This document shows positions 1 to 10,556 of a stretch of 64,000 bases of DNA, one piece after another. The DNA is from Flavobacterium sp. SH_e (GTDB lineage Bacteria > Bacteroidota > Bacteroidia > Flavobacteriales > Flavobacteriaceae). Numbering within the stretch: position 1 is the first letter of the stretch; each line of letters opens with the position of its first letter. The translations under genes were made by a program, and so were the position numbers. The notes under the pieces were generated by a model. The model was not told the DNA's origin and did not search any database. It worked only from the letters and a program-made list of their open reading frames with translations. The DNA lies in contig NZ_JAOVZN010000001.1 in assembly GCF_025717045.1 (NCBI RefSeq), positions 62,001 through 126,000 of the forward strand. The letters run 5' to 3'.

Positions 1-70
1 ATACTTTTCCATTATCATCAATTGCAATCCAATCGGCTTTCGTAGATCCACTGTCAACTATTAATTTCAT
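1..70 (-). CDS. N-acetylglucosamine kinase-like protein (BadF/BadG family), 5' end only
   Basis: Only the first 23 codons are in the window; the rest lies beyond position 1. The start reads MKLIVDSGSTKADWIAID, the nucleotide-binding loop (DxGSTK) typical of BadF/BadG/BcrA/BcrD-type sugar kinases. In flavobacteria a protein with this N-terminus is annotated as an N-acetylglucosamine kinase that phosphorylates cytoplasmic GlcNAc for recycling. It sits upstream of and divides from the glycolytic pair gapA/pfkA on the same strand, which fits a sugar-metabolism role. Family assignment rests on the N-terminal motif alone. Confidence 0.7.
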   Translation of the reverse strand, partial: MKLIVDSGSTKADWIAIDDNGKV

Positions 71-155
71 TGTTGTTTCGTTTTTGGGATTAGGTTTCTC
101 TATTTTTAATTTAAAAGTGTGTTTTTTACATTAATTATAGAGCTAACAAAATAAG

Positions 156-187
156 AAAATCCCGTTATTTTAAAGTAACGGGATTTT
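156..187 (-). terminator. Rho-independent terminator after gapA
   Basis: Inverted repeat with arms AAAATCCCGTTA and TAACGGGATTTT, located 17 bases past the gapA stop on the minus strand. A-rich and T-rich flanks are part of the stem, so it could work in both directions. Confidence 0.8.
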
Positions 188-203
188 GCAAAAATATATA
201 TTA

Positions 204-1241
<1,038 letters not shown>

Positions 1242-1304
1242 CTAATTCAAAGTCTAATTTCCTCACAATAAACTTCTCTTCTTTTTTTAAACTTTTTATA
1301 TTGA

Positions 1305-2291
1305 TTATGTCGACATAATGTCTGACACTCTTAATAACTCTCTATCAATTTCTGATTTACCTTTTATTGCTTGTTCAAGCGGAGTTAAAATCACTTTATC
1401 TTCACGAAGACCTACCATATAGTTTGATTTTCCTTCTAATAAAGATTCTACAGCTTTTACTCCTAAACGGCTTGCCAAAACACGGTCAAAGCAAGATGGA
1501 GAACCTCCACGCTGCATGTGCCCTAATACAGAAACACGCACATCGTATTCAGGTAAATTAGCTTCAACATAATCTTTTAATTCGAATACGTTTTTACCAA
1601 TTTTATCTCCTTCAGCAATTACAACAATACTTGATGATTTTCCTGAAGCTTTACTTTTTTGAAGTGAATCTAATAAACGATCTAAACCTAGATCTTCTTC
1701 AGGAATAAGAATTTCTTCTGCTCCTGCACCAATACCAGCGTTAAGAGCAATGTGACCAGCATCTCTACCCATAACCTCTACAAAGAAAAGACGATTATGC
1801 GAACTCGCTGTATCTCTAATTTTATCTATACAGTCAACAACAGTATTTAAAGCAGTATCATACCCTAAAGTAAAACTTGTACCATAAATATCATTATCAA
1901 TTGTACCTGGAATTCCCATTACAGGGAAATCAAATTCTGAATTAAAAATTAATCCTCCAGTAAAACTTCCATCACCTCCAATAACAACCAAAGCATCAAC
2001 ACCAGCCTTCACAAGGTTCTCGTGTGCCTTTTTTCTACCTTCAGGGGTTCTAAACTCAACTGAACGAGCTGATTTTAAGATCGTTCCACCTTTGTTTACA
2101 ATATTATTTACGCTACGAGGCCCCATTTCTTTGAAGTCTCCTTCAATCATTCCTTGATACCCTCTATAAATTCCGATGCATTCTATATTGTGATATGCGC
2201 AAGTTCGAACTACCGATCGTATTGCCGCATTCATTCCAGGTGAATCTCCTCCTGAGGTAAGAACACCTACTTTTTTTATTGTTTTTGGCAT
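1305..2291 (-). CDS. pfkA: ATP-dependent 6-phosphofructokinase
   Basis: Phosphorylates fructose 6-phosphate to fructose 1,6-bisphosphate, the committed step of glycolysis, in the cytoplasm. At 328 residues it has the length of bacterial group-I PFK. Visible motifs in order are the ATP loop GGDSPGMNAAIR, GGDGSFTGG, the catalytic PGTIDNDI (Asp as base), the substrate-binding MGRDAGHIAL, and the RVSVLGHMQRGGSPS signature near the C-terminus. It is directly upstream of gapA on the same strand. A Gly rather than a bulky residue after GGD in the GGDGS motif indicates the ATP-dependent rather than PPi-dependent type, as known for the family. Confidence 0.96.
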   Translation of the reverse strand: MPKTIKKVGVLTSGGDSPGMNAAIRSVVRTCAYHNIECIGIYRGYQGMIEGDFKEMGPRSVNNIVNKGGTILKSARSVEFRTPEGRKKAHENLVKAGVDALVVIGGDGSFTGGLIFNSEFDFPVMGIPGTIDNDIYGTSFTLGYDTALNTVVDCIDKIRDTASSHNRLFFVEVMGRDAGHIALNAGIGAGAEEILIPEEDLGLDRLLDSLQKSKASGKSSSIVVIAEGDKIGKNVFELKDYVEANLPEYDVRVSVLGHMQRGGSPSCFDRVLASRLGVKAVESLLEGKSNYMVGLREDKVILTPLEQAIKGKSEIDRELLRVSDIMST

Positions 2292-2545
2292 TATTTAAGT
2301 ATTAAAGTGTAAAATTAGCAAACATTCAGCACTTTTCAGGTTATGATTATTATAAATTAATAAAATATGTTAAATTCAAACGTTTTCGTTAATAAGTTTT
2401 TTCTAGGAAAAAATTTCATTAAAAATAATAAAACGCTATTTTTTTAATTAAATCGTCAAAATTAACAATACCCTGATGAAGTGTTATAAAAATCGGATTT
2501 CTCGCTCGCATGGAAAATTTTTATTAGAGCGCCTAAATTTAGCAC
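2292..2545. other. AT-rich intergenic spacer between pfkA and the tamB-like gene
   Basis: The 309-base gap between the two genes contains the tamB terminator at its upper end. The rest is AT-rich and probably holds the pfkA promoter (minus strand). I could not pick a convincing -33/-7 pair, and there is no ORF of note on either strand. Confidence 0.5.
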
Positions 2546-2575
2546 AAAAAAAACCATTATGAGAATAATGGTTTT
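2546..2575 (-). terminator. Rho-independent terminator after the tamB-like gene
   Basis: Stem arms AAAACCATTAT and ATAATGGTTTT around a GAGA tetraloop, followed on the minus strand by a run of T, 26 bases past the stop codon of the large minus-strand gene. Confidence 0.8.
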
Positions 2576-2600
2576 ATAAATGTCTTTTTTTAACAAAGTG

Positions 2601-5600
2601 TTAATAATCGCTGTCTGGAATTAATCCCTGATTATTGGTTGGCTCTTGATGTTGCTGTTTTTTCTTCTTTTCTTCTTCTTTTTTCTTTTCTTCTTCTTTT
2701 TTCTTTTTCTCTTCTTCCTCTTTTGCTTTCTTTTTATTTTTCTCCGAATCTTTTTTGCTCGTGAAATTCACATAATCAGGATTTAGATAAGAATCTTGCA
2801 ATTCATCAGACGATGAACCTTTTACTGCTTTTTCGATCTTATGATCTTTAAAGAGCTTATTTACTAATTCGCTAAAAGTATCAAAATCTACTTCATACGA
2901 AATACCAACTCCTTGAGTGTATCCAATTCCTTGTCCTACATAATTAATATCGTTTTCTTTATTAAACAAGCGAAGGTTCATTGTGCCATCTTCATTTACC
3001 CTATATAAGATTTCTATATCTCCTACAATTGCAGATTCGTTTACTCCACCAACAGGAACTCCCAATTTACCATTGATTGTTATTCTTTCATTTACCTGCG
3101 AGGATATATTTGCTACAAACTGACCATCGACCTCCTGCCCTGTTCTTCTATCTGCAGCAATGTAATTTAAGTCAATATTTACTTTATCATTATCCGATTT
3201 GATAATTCCACCCAACAAACTTGAAGCAGTTTCTGTTAGTGTACCAGAAAAATCTCCTTGGCTAAAACCGTCCGTACTCATGAAAGAACCAGTCGATAAT
3301 AAATATAGCGCTTGTGTCTGACGAATATCTTTATCGTCTAATTTATATTGTATCTCAGATTTTAAAACATTACTTACCGAAGGGAACTGAATATCAAAAT
3401 TTGGCTCTGGACTTGCTAAATCTCCTCTCAACCCGATAACAACTTCTACAGGAACTTTTTTATTGAACGAAGAAGTATTATCTAAAAGAACTGCTGGATT
3501 GGCTTGGGTTTTATAAACTGCTTCTAAATTTAACTGAGCACGCATTGGGTTTCCTTCCCAAATAATAGAACCTCCCTTTTTAACAGCAAACTTTTTATCG
3601 ATAAGTCCACCGTATTTAAAATTATAAGTTCCTTCGTATGCCTGGAAATCTCCCCACATATTAAATTTACCTAAAGTATTGATTTTAAATAAAAGCGATC
3701 CATATCCTTTCCCTTTCATACCGTGACCTGAATTTCGATCCAGAATAACTTCTACTTCAGCATCTGGCGTAATATCAAAATCGAATTCCAGCTCAAGTCC
3801 ATTATAATCCCTTGTTTTTTCAACAATACCATTAGCAAGATTGAACTTTTCTTTTGGTGTTACAAAATGAATCCAGCTACTTTCTCCAACGCTTTGTACA
3901 TTATTAATAGGAATCTTTACTTCGGTGCCTTTTTCAGACTTAGCATCTACCTTAATAAACAAACTTTCAACAGGACCTTTTATACTTGCAGAACCATTTA
4001 TAAATGCGGTACCGAAATAAGCTGCATCCTCACTGTCTTTTGTATCAAGTGCAACTAATCTTTTAGATGTGATATTTAAATCCAATTTCCAATCACCAAA
4101 ATTATTATGCTCAATTGTACCATTCAGCAAACCTTTTGTTCCGTATTTAGTATCTGTTAACTGATTATTCCTAAATAAGAACTTTTCGTTAGTTAAATCA
4201 ATTACCGTTCGATCACTTAATTCATAATCTGTGTTTAGATACGGAATTGTCATTCCTGCTTTTTCTACATATAAACGTCCGTTGATTTCTGGCTTTTTCA
4301 AATTCCCGACAACAGCAGCGTTTCCAGAAACAGAACCACGAACATTAGACAAAACATCTCCGCCAATAGTTCCTAAAGTTGCAAGATTGAATCCTTCCAA
4401 TTTCAGATTCATATCCATAATTGTTTCTTTATTCTCTACCGCAAAAGTTCCGTTTGCTCTAAATGATTCCGTAAAACCATTTTGAATCGATGAATTAACA
4501 GTAAATTTCCTAAAAGATTCGTCACCAGAAATATCAAAATTAAGCGTACCAAGTTCCGTCTTGTTCATCACAAGATGATCAATCTTTATGGATGCCGTGG
4601 GCTGATAAACGTTTTTATTCTGCTTATAATTGACATTTCCATTCAAGTTACCATTAAATACAAACTTGGAATTGACGGGAGTTATTTTATTAATATCAAC
4701 ATCTTCAAAAGTCAGTTCGAGATCTTTATAATCTGTTCCTTTTATAACTCCATTTAAATCCATTTTCTGATTTTCGTGTGATAAAACGATATTATCAAAC
4801 GTGAAATTCTTAAAATATTGATCAATTAAGATTTGGTTATCATCATCACTTTTTTCATTTAAGTACCAGATGTAATCTTTAAACTTCATTTCGGATTTTT
4901 TGATTCCTACAATGTTATTTTTATTCTTATCTATGGTATGGTACAAATCCAGATTGAAATAATCTTCTCCTTGATTCCCTCCCTTAAACTCAGAACGGAC
5001 AAACAGCGTATCATTTGCTGTAACATTAATTAAATTAAAATCACGAATCTTATAATAAGGTGTTTTAATACTATCTAATTCAACATACGCATTATAAAGC
5101 GGGTTTTTATTATCAATATTAATTCGAATGTTATCAAATGTATTTTTGTCTGCTGTAATCTGTTTTGATCTGAAACGAAATTTAAATTCCTGTAAATCCG
5201 AATCAATTTTTCCTCTTACAACGGTCGATGAATCAATGTTTATTTCAGGATAAAGCATTTCAACCACTTTATCATAAACTCGGAAATTGAAACGCAAGAA
5301 CTGTCCCTTTCTAACTTTGTAAGGTTTATAATTGGTATACAAACTACCAACAGAATTCATTACCAATTTATCTAATTGATCAAATCTAAATTTCCCAACA
5401 ATTTTTCCATCCACAACATCATTCGAACTAATTGTAATCGTTCTCAAACGATCGGCATCAAAACTCGAATTTAAAGTTACTTGATCAAAAACATAAGTCG
5501 ATTTCGGGTTTTGATATTCTGCATCTTTTATAAAGATATTTCCTTGAAGGTTTTCAATAGAATTTCCAGTTAACTGAACAACAACATCTCCTTTAAAATT

Positions 5601-7157
5601 AGAAATAGAATCACTTACGAATTTAAGTTTTCGCAAATCTGAATTTTCAACATTTATATGAAAATCGTAACGATTCTCTCTTTTGCTTAAATCCAGCAAT
5701 CCATCAAAACTTAAATTTAAGTTTGGATCATTAATAGCAATTTGTCCTTTATAATAAGGAAGCTTAAAATTTCCGTTTACTACTATATTATTATAGGTGT
5801 ATTTATTGTAATCCAATTTTGCAATATCTCCTTTAATAACCGTATTCAAATATTTTTCAGTAAAACCAACTCCATCAACATCAAGATTTAAAGTAGTTTT
5901 ACCAATATCTTTTCTGTTTAAAGCTGCACCTACATCAAAATTGGTTAAAATAATATTTCCAGAATAAGAAGCTTTATCTATAAAATCCATATTATTCATA
6001 TGAAGATCAACTTGTCCATTTCCAAGATCAGTTGCCATCTTAAAGTCGGTTTCTAAGTCTGTTGTCGAAACTTTTGCTTTTCCAACAATATTAAACTTCC
6101 CGATTCTCTTCATTTCTTTTGGAAGTTTTTTACCCAAAACTTCTGGAAGTAAAATCACTAAATCATCATAACTAGAAAGCAATTTATCGAATTTTCCATC
6201 CATAGAAAACTTCTGAGTTTTGCTTCCCAAAAGATTTCTAAAATTGATAGTTCCGTTAATTTTTGATCCGTGATTATCGCTTAATCTTAATTTTGTAAGC
6301 AACATATTATTAAGCGGACCGTCTAATTTTGTCTTTAATTTAAAATGCTGATTTTTTCCTAAACCATCATAAAAATGACGAATATCGTTTGTTGCAATAG
6401 AAGACGAATCTATTACAACATTAAATCTAACTTTATCTGTAAAATCAAGAAAATCTTCAGGCTTATAATTCAAAATTGCTACACCATAAATAGAAGATCT
6501 TTTAGTTTTAATAGCCAGATTTTCAACTTTAATCTGTTTTTTGGTATAACTGAATTTCCCTGCAAAATTTGAAACATACAAACCACGATGATCCATAAAT
6601 GAAAATCTGTGAATGGTAGTATTCACGTCTGGCCCATACAATTTAAACTCACTTATATAAGCGTTTAATTTTGTAAAATCTAAAAACTTAGGCGTCGTTT
6701 TATTTTCATCAATGACAGAAAATCTTCCTTTTTCTATATAAGCATTCTTGGCCGTCAGCAAAAAGTGTTTAGTTGACTTTTTCTTAGGAGTATTTTCAAC
6801 TTCAAAAGCCTTAATAAATTTATTGATATTATTTTCATTTTCACCTTTATAGGTTTTTAGATTGAAAATCAAACCCGTAAGACGCAAATCTCCAAAAATC
6901 AAATCTCCGTCCAACAATCTGCTGAAACTGGCAATATCAGTTGTGATAATATCCGAATAAATCATCGTTTTTTTGTGATGATCTAAAATCGTCACGTTCT
7001 TCAATTTTACTCCACCAAAAATATTGATTGCCGTTTTTTCAACGTTAATATTAACCTTATAATCTTCATTCAAAGAATTAGTAAGATAATTGGCAATCTG
7101 TGTCTGAACGACAGGAAGAGATAGTATGATAGCCAATGCTAACAAAAGTAAAATCAA
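2601..7157 (-). CDS. tamB: TamB-like translocation/assembly module protein (DUF490), 1518 residues
   Basis: A giant AsmA/TamB-type protein thought to bridge inner and outer membranes and assist outer-membrane protein or lipid transport. An N-terminal membrane helix (about residues 1-18) precedes a very long, repetitive beta-rich region. The C-terminal TamB domain covers roughly residues 1080-1430 and includes GKLGVPVGGVNESAIVGDI and FNKENDINYVGQGIGYTQG-type strands. A Lys/Glu-rich tail (about 1475-1505) is low complexity. The start is uncertain: the first in-frame start-like codon is a TTG at 7157. A basic stretch (KKVKKIISRTLIG) is encoded in frame upstream back to a stop near 7230 with no ATG, GTG or TTG, yet it looks like the natural positive-inside leader. 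The gene is divergent from tsaD. Confidence 0.85.
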   Translation of the reverse strand: MILLLLALAIILSLPVVQTQIANYLTNSLNEDYKVNINVEKTAINIFGGVKLKNVTILDHHKKTMIYSDIITTDIASFSRLLDGDLIFGDLRLTGLIFNLKTYKGENENNINKFIKAFEVENTPKKKSTKHFLLTAKNAYIEKGRFSVIDENKTTPKFLDFTKLNAYISEFKLYGPDVNTTIHRFSFMDHRGLYVSNFAGKFSYTKKQIKVENLAIKTKRSSIYGVAILNYKPEDFLDFTDKVRFNVVIDSSSIATNDIRHFYDGLGKNQHFKLKTKLDGPLNNMLLTKLRLSDNHGSKINGTINFRNLLGSKTQKFSMDGKFDKLLSSYDDLVILLPEVLGKKLPKEMKRIGKFNIVGKAKVSTTDLETDFKMATDLGNGQVDLHMNNMDFIDKASYSGNIILTNFDVGAALNRKDIGKTTLNLDVDGVGFTEKYLNTVIKGDIAKLDYNKYTYNNIVVNGNFKLPYYKGQIAINDPNLNLSFDGLLDLSKRENRYDFHINVENSDLRKLKFVSDSISNFKGDVVVQLTGNSIENLQGNIFIKDAEYQNPKSTYVFDQVTLNSSFDADRLRTITISSNDVVDGKIVGKFRFDQLDKLVMNSVGSLYTNYKPYKVRKGQFLRFNFRVYDKVVEMLYPEINIDSSTVVRGKIDSDLQEFKFRFRSKQITADKNTFDNIRINIDNKNPLYNAYVELDSIKTPYYKIRDFNLINVTANDTLFVRSEFKGGNQGEDYFNLDLYHTIDKNKNNIVGIKKSEMKFKDYIWYLNEKSDDDNQILIDQYFKNFTFDNIVLSHENQKMDLNGVIKGTDYKDLELTFEDVDINKITPVNSKFVFNGNLNGNVNYKQNKNVYQPTASIKIDHLVMNKTELGTLNFDISGDESFRKFTVNSSIQNGFTESFRANGTFAVENKETIMDMNLKLEGFNLATLGTIGGDVLSNVRGSVSGNAAVVGNLKKPEINGRLYVEKAGMTIPYLNTDYELSDRTVIDLTNEKFLFRNNQLTDTKYGTKGLLNGTIEHNNFGDWKLDLNITSKRLVALDTKDSEDAAYFGTAFINGSASIKGPVESLFIKVDAKSEKGTEVKIPINNVQSVGESSWIHFVTPKEKFNLANGIVEKTRDYNGLELEFDFDITPDAEVEVILDRNSGHGMKGKGYGSLLFKINTLGKFNMWGDFQAYEGTYNFKYGGLIDKKFAVKKGGSIIWEGNPMRAQLNLEAVYKTQANPAVLLDNTSSFNKKVPVEVVIGLRGDLASPEPNFDIQFPSVSNVLKSEIQYKLDDKDIRQTQALYLLSTGSFMSTDGFSQGDFSGTLTETASSLLGGIIKSDNDKVNIDLNYIAADRRTGQEVDGQFVANISSQVNERITINGKLGVPVGGVNESAIVGDIEILYRVNEDGTMNLRLFNKENDINYVGQGIGYTQGVGISYEVDFDTFSELVNKLFKDHKIEKAVKGSSSDELQDSYLNPDYVNFTSKKDSEKNKKKAKEEEEKKKKEEEKKKEEEKKKKQQHQEPTNNQGLIPDSDY

Positions 7158-7352
7158 CCCAATTAGGGTTCGTGATATTATTTTCTTTACTTTTTTGATA
7201 GCTTCTTTAATTTTAGTTTTTCTTTTAATTTATTTTGAACAGACAAAGAGCGACTGTTTTTGATAAAAATTCTTTAATTTTGGGGCACTGCTTAAATCAA
7301 AGAAATTTAATAATTTGATTTGTCAAATATAATTCAAAATTTGTGCCTTTAT

Positions 7353-8375
7353 ATGCAAAATCCAGAGGTTTTTATTCTAGCCATCGAAAGTTCATGCGAT
7401 GATACTGCTGCCGCGGTTTTACATAACGACAAAGTATTGTCAAATGTTGTAGCCAATCAATTAATTCATAATCAATACGGAGGTGTTGTTCCTGAATTGG
7501 CTTCCCGAGCGCATCAGCAGAATATTGTACCCGTGATAGATGCTGCACTTCGTAAAGCAAATGTACAAAAAGAACAATTAAGCGCAATCGCATTTACGCA
7601 AGGTCCAGGCTTAATGGGCTCTTTATTGGTAGGAACTTCTTTTAGCAAATCATTATCATTAGCCTTAAATGTTCCATTAATTGCTGTGAATCATATGCAT
7701 GCGCATATTTTAGCTCATTTTATTGATGAAGAAGGCTACGATAAACCAGAATTTCCTTTTTTAGCTTTAACGATAAGTGGCGGGCATACTCAAATTGTTA
7801 AAGTGAATAGCTTTTTTGATATGGAAATTATCGGAGAAACTACTGATGACGCTGTGGGTGAAGCATTTGATAAAAGTGCAAAAATTCTTGGACTTCCTTA
7901 TCCCGGAGGACCTTTGATTGATAAATACGCAAAAGAGGGAAATCCGAAAGCATTTCCTTTTACCAAACCTAAAGTTCCAGGATTAGATTTTAGTTTCTCT
8001 GGATTGAAAACTGCTATTTTATATTTCATCCAAAAAAACAAACAGGCAAATCCTAATTTTATTGAAGAAAATCTGAATGATATTTGTGCTTCTATTCAGC
8101 ATACGATTATCGAAATTCTGATGGATAAAATTAAACTGGCGGTAAAAGAAACCGGAATTACACAAATCGCAATTGGCGGCGGAGTTTCTGCAAATTCAGG
8201 AATCAGAAATACACTGAAAGAAACAGAAAGCAAATACGGCTGGAAAACTTTCATTCCGAAATTTGAATATACAACAGACAATGCTGCAATGATTGGAATT
8301 GTAGGTTATCAAAAATACTTATCTAATCGTTTTGAAACTTCTGCTGTGGTTTCTAAAGCAAGAATCGAATTTTAA
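7353..8375 (+). CDS. tsaD: tRNA N6-adenosine threonylcarbamoyltransferase
   Basis: Transfers the threonylcarbamoyl group to A37 of ANN-decoding tRNAs, acting with TsaB and TsaE in the cytoplasm. The 340-residue product starts MQNPEVFILAIESSCDDT, the canonical N-terminus. An upstream TTG at 7320 would add eleven unrelated residues and is rejected. The metal-binding HMHAH motif, the ISGGHTQI phosphate-binding loop, GEAFDKSAKILGLPYPGG, and the C-terminal GGGVSANSGIR and DNAAMIG segments are present. It is divergent from the tamB-like gene and directly precedes rsmE (3-base gap), so the two RNA-modification genes are probably co-transcribed. Confidence 0.97.
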   Translation: MQNPEVFILAIESSCDDTAAAVLHNDKVLSNVVANQLIHNQYGGVVPELASRAHQQNIVPVIDAALRKANVQKEQLSAIAFTQGPGLMGSLLVGTSFSKSLSLALNVPLIAVNHMHAHILAHFIDEEGYDKPEFPFLALTISGGHTQIVKVNSFFDMEIIGETTDDAVGEAFDKSAKILGLPYPGGPLIDKYAKEGNPKAFPFTKPKVPGLDFSFSGLKTAILYFIQKNKQANPNFIEENLNDICASIQHTIIEILMDKIKLAVKETGITQIAIGGGVSANSGIRNTLKETESKYGWKTFIPKFEYTTDNAAMIGIVGYQKYLSNRFETSAVVSKARIEF

Positions 8376-8378
8376 ATC

Positions 8379-9083
8379 ATGCAGTTATTTTTTAATCCGA
8401 ATATAGACGAAACAACTCAAAGTTTTTCTTTTGATAAAGAAGAAAGCCGTCACATTATAAAAGTTCTTCGAAAGAAAGATTCAGATATTCTGCAAGTTAC
8501 CAATGGTTTTGGATTATTGTTTGAAACTCAGATAACTCTTGCTTCAGATAATAAATGTACCGTTGAAGTGCTTTCTATAAAAAATGCCGAAAAACCAAAA
8601 TTTCATTTGCATTTGGCTGTTGCCCCAACCAAAATGAATGATCGTTTTGAATGGTTTCTAGAAAAAGCTACCGAAATTGGTATTCAGGAAATTACACCTA
8701 TTTTCTGCGATCGTTCTGAACGAAAAGTAATTAATCGAGATCGTTTCGAAAAAATTATTCTTTCGGCAATGAAACAATGCAATGAGACTTTTTTGCCAAA
8801 ATTAAATGAAGCTATTTCGTTTAAAGAATTCATTAAACAACAAAAAAAGGGTTTACAATTAATTGCACATTGCGAAGAAACCGATAAAAAATCGCTAAAA
8901 GAGGTTTTAAAACCAAATGAGGATACTATAATCTTAATTGGACCCGAAGGTGATTTTTCTGAAAAAGAAATCGCTTTGGCATTAGAAAACAATTACAAAC
9001 CTGTAACTTTAGGAAACACACGTTTAAGAACAGAAACAGCCGCAGTTGTGGCTTGTCATAGTGTTGTTTTTTTTAATGAATAA
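8379..9083 (+). CDS. rsmE: 16S rRNA (uracil(1498)-N(3))-methyltransferase
   Basis: Methylates N3 of U1498 in 16S rRNA using S-adenosylmethionine. The 234-residue protein has the usual length, with an N-terminal PUA-like RNA-binding part (SFSFDKEESRHIIKVLRKKD) and a C-terminal SPOUT fold. The knot motifs are ILIGPEGDFSEKEI and LGNTRLRTETAAVVAC, the diagnostic LR.ETA signature of RsmE. It follows tsaD by 3 bases. A palindromic intergenic repeat begins 14 bases after the stop. Confidence 0.95.
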   Translation: MQLFFNPNIDETTQSFSFDKEESRHIIKVLRKKDSDILQVTNGFGLLFETQITLASDNKCTVEVLSIKNAEKPKFHLHLAVAPTKMNDRFEWFLEKATEIGIQEITPIFCDRSERKVINRDRFEKIILSAMKQCNETFLPKLNEAISFKEFIKQQKKGLQLIAHCEETDKKSLKEVLKPNEDTIILIGPEGDFSEKEIALALENNYKPVTLGNTRLRTETAAVVACHSVVFFNE

Positions 9084-9096
9084 ATTAGTCATTAAG

Positions 9097-9201
9097 TTTG
9101 TCATCCTGAGGAACCAAGGATCTCACGCGTAACTCAACAACAATTGGCGACAAACTATGCGGAATTTCTGGTGTGATTTCTCCTTCGTCGAAATGACAAA
9201 A
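9097..9201. repeat. Intergenic inverted repeat, family 1 (degenerate copy)
   Basis: About 105 bases beginning TTTGTCATCCTGAGGAACCA and ending GTCGAAATGACAAAA, with a central TTGGCGACAAACTATGCGGA-like core. It is the least symmetrical of six copies in this window; compare 29751, 34721, 40655, 43554 and 56982. Confidence 0.8.
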
Positions 9202-9230
9202 AATGTGAAAACAAGATATTTAAAACTTAC

Positions 9231-9869
9231 ATGAAAAAAATATTCTATCTATTATTACTAATTTCAATCTCTTCTTTTTCACAAGAAATTGCTTTGCTTA
9301 AATACAGCGGAGGTGGTGACTGGTACGCAAATCCAACTTCTTTACCGAATTTGATTAATTTTTGCAATGCTAATATTTATACCCGAATTAAAAACAAGCC
9401 TTCAACCGTCGAACCAAGTAATCCCGATTTGTTTTCGTATCCTTTCGTACACATGACAGGTCACGGAAATGTTGTTTTCAGTGATGCAGACGTAACAAAT
9501 TTGAGAAATTATTTAACTGCTGGCGGTTTTCTTCACATTGATGACAACTACGGAATGGATCAATTTATTAGAAAAGAAATTAAAAAGATATTTCCGAATA
9601 ATAATTTAGTTGAACTTCCTGCAAATCATCCAATTTTTCAGAAACCATTTCCTTTTCCAAACGGATTACCTAAAATTCACGAACACGACGGAACTCGTCC
9701 TCAAGCTTTTGGAATTTTCATAGACAATAAACTGGTTCTGCTTTATACTTACGAATGCGATTTAGGCGACGGCTGGGAAGATCCCGAAGTTCACAATGAT
9801 CCTGCTAACGTACGAGACAAAGCCTTAAAAATGGGCGCAAACATTATCAATTATATTTTTACTAATTAG
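9231..9869 (+). CDS. DUF4159 domain-containing secreted protein
   Basis: The 212-residue protein has a Sec signal peptide (about residues 1-17, MKKIFYLLLLISISSFS, then Q). The body matches the DUF4159 family by its features: ALLKYSGGGDWYANPTSLPNL at the start, HMTGHGNVVFSDADVTNLRNYL and GGFLHIDDNYGMD in the middle, and YTYECDLGDGWED near the end. The fold resembles a glutamine-amidotransferase-like flavodoxin-like domain, as known for the family, but no activity is established. It stands between rsmE and a SpoU methyltransferase, separated by repeats. Function unknown. Confidence 0.85.
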   Translation: MKKIFYLLLLISISSFSQEIALLKYSGGGDWYANPTSLPNLINFCNANIYTRIKNKPSTVEPSNPDLFSYPFVHMTGHGNVVFSDADVTNLRNYLTAGGFLHIDDNYGMDQFIRKEIKKIFPNNNLVELPANHPIFQKPFPFPNGLPKIHEHDGTRPQAFGIFIDNKLVLLYTYECDLGDGWEDPEVHNDPANVRDKALKMGANIINYIFTN

Positions 9870-9967
9870 TGACTAGTAATTCATCATTCAAAAGCAACAA
9901 CGTCACCTCTCAAAACTATTCACTTATTACTATTCACTAATCACTTTCCACTTTTCACTAACAAAAA

Positions 9968-10465
9968 ATGCAACTGACACACGAAGAAAATCAATTTGAA
10001 AGAAAAACATTTCCCATTACTTTAGTTTGCGATCATATTTACTTTCAGCAGAATATTGGTTCTTTATTTAGAATTTCTGAAGCTTTCGGAGTCGAAAACA
10101 TTATCTTTTTTGGAAAAGATATTCCGCTTACACCTCGTAAAATAAATAAAACTTCACGAAGCACGCATCTTCATGTAGCCCATTCTGTTATTGAAGATTT
10201 TAATGAACTTCAATCTTTTCTATTGAATAATGATTTTGAAATTATCTCTCTAGAAATTGCTTCTAATAGCAAACCTTTAAAAGAAGTTACTATTCCGAAA
10301 AATAAAAAAATAGCACTTTTAATTGGAAGCGAAATCAACGGAATATCTGAAGAACTTCTAAAACTTTCTCACCAAATCGTACACATTAATATGTTTGGAA
10401 AAAACAGCAGTATGAATGTTGTTCAGGCTGCGAGTATTGCGCTTTATGAGATTACTTCGTTATAA
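9968..10465 (+). CDS. TrmH/SpoU-family RNA 2'-O-methyltransferase
   Basis: A 165-residue single-domain SPOUT methyltransferase predicted to methylate a ribose 2'-OH in rRNA or tRNA. The three SpoU motifs are visible: motif 1 FQQNIGSLFRISEAFGVE with the catalytic Arg, motif 2 ALLIGSEINGISEELL, and motif 3 SMNVVQAASIALYEI. There is no N-terminal substrate-binding domain as in RlmB, so its target cannot be inferred. A poly-T stretch downstream of the stop may help termination. Confidence 0.88.
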   Translation: MQLTHEENQFERKTFPITLVCDHIYFQQNIGSLFRISEAFGVENIIFFGKDIPLTPRKINKTSRSTHLHVAHSVIEDFNELQSFLLNNDFEIISLEIASNSKPLKEVTIPKNKKIALLIGSEINGISEELLKLSHQIVHINMFGKNSSMNVVQAASIALYEITSL

Positions 10466-10523
10466 AAAATCTTTTTTTTTTAATTTTTAACTGTAAATAT
10501 TTTACTCCAAAAATACGTTACTG

Positions 10524-10531
10524 TAATTTTG
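10524..10531 (+). promoter_or_regulatory. Candidate -7 element TAATTTTG
   Basis: Perfect match to the Bacteroidota -7 consensus TAnnTTTG, 25 bases before the ATG of the 297-residue protein. No clear TTTG -33 element is seen at the right spacing. Confidence 0.45.
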
Positions 10532-10556
10532 TTGTTTAATTTTTAATCATTTTAAA

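Noticed and set aside
7320..7352. Upstream TTG start for tsaD
   Set aside because: The extra residues are unrelated to the family and the ATG at 7353 gives the canonical N-terminus.
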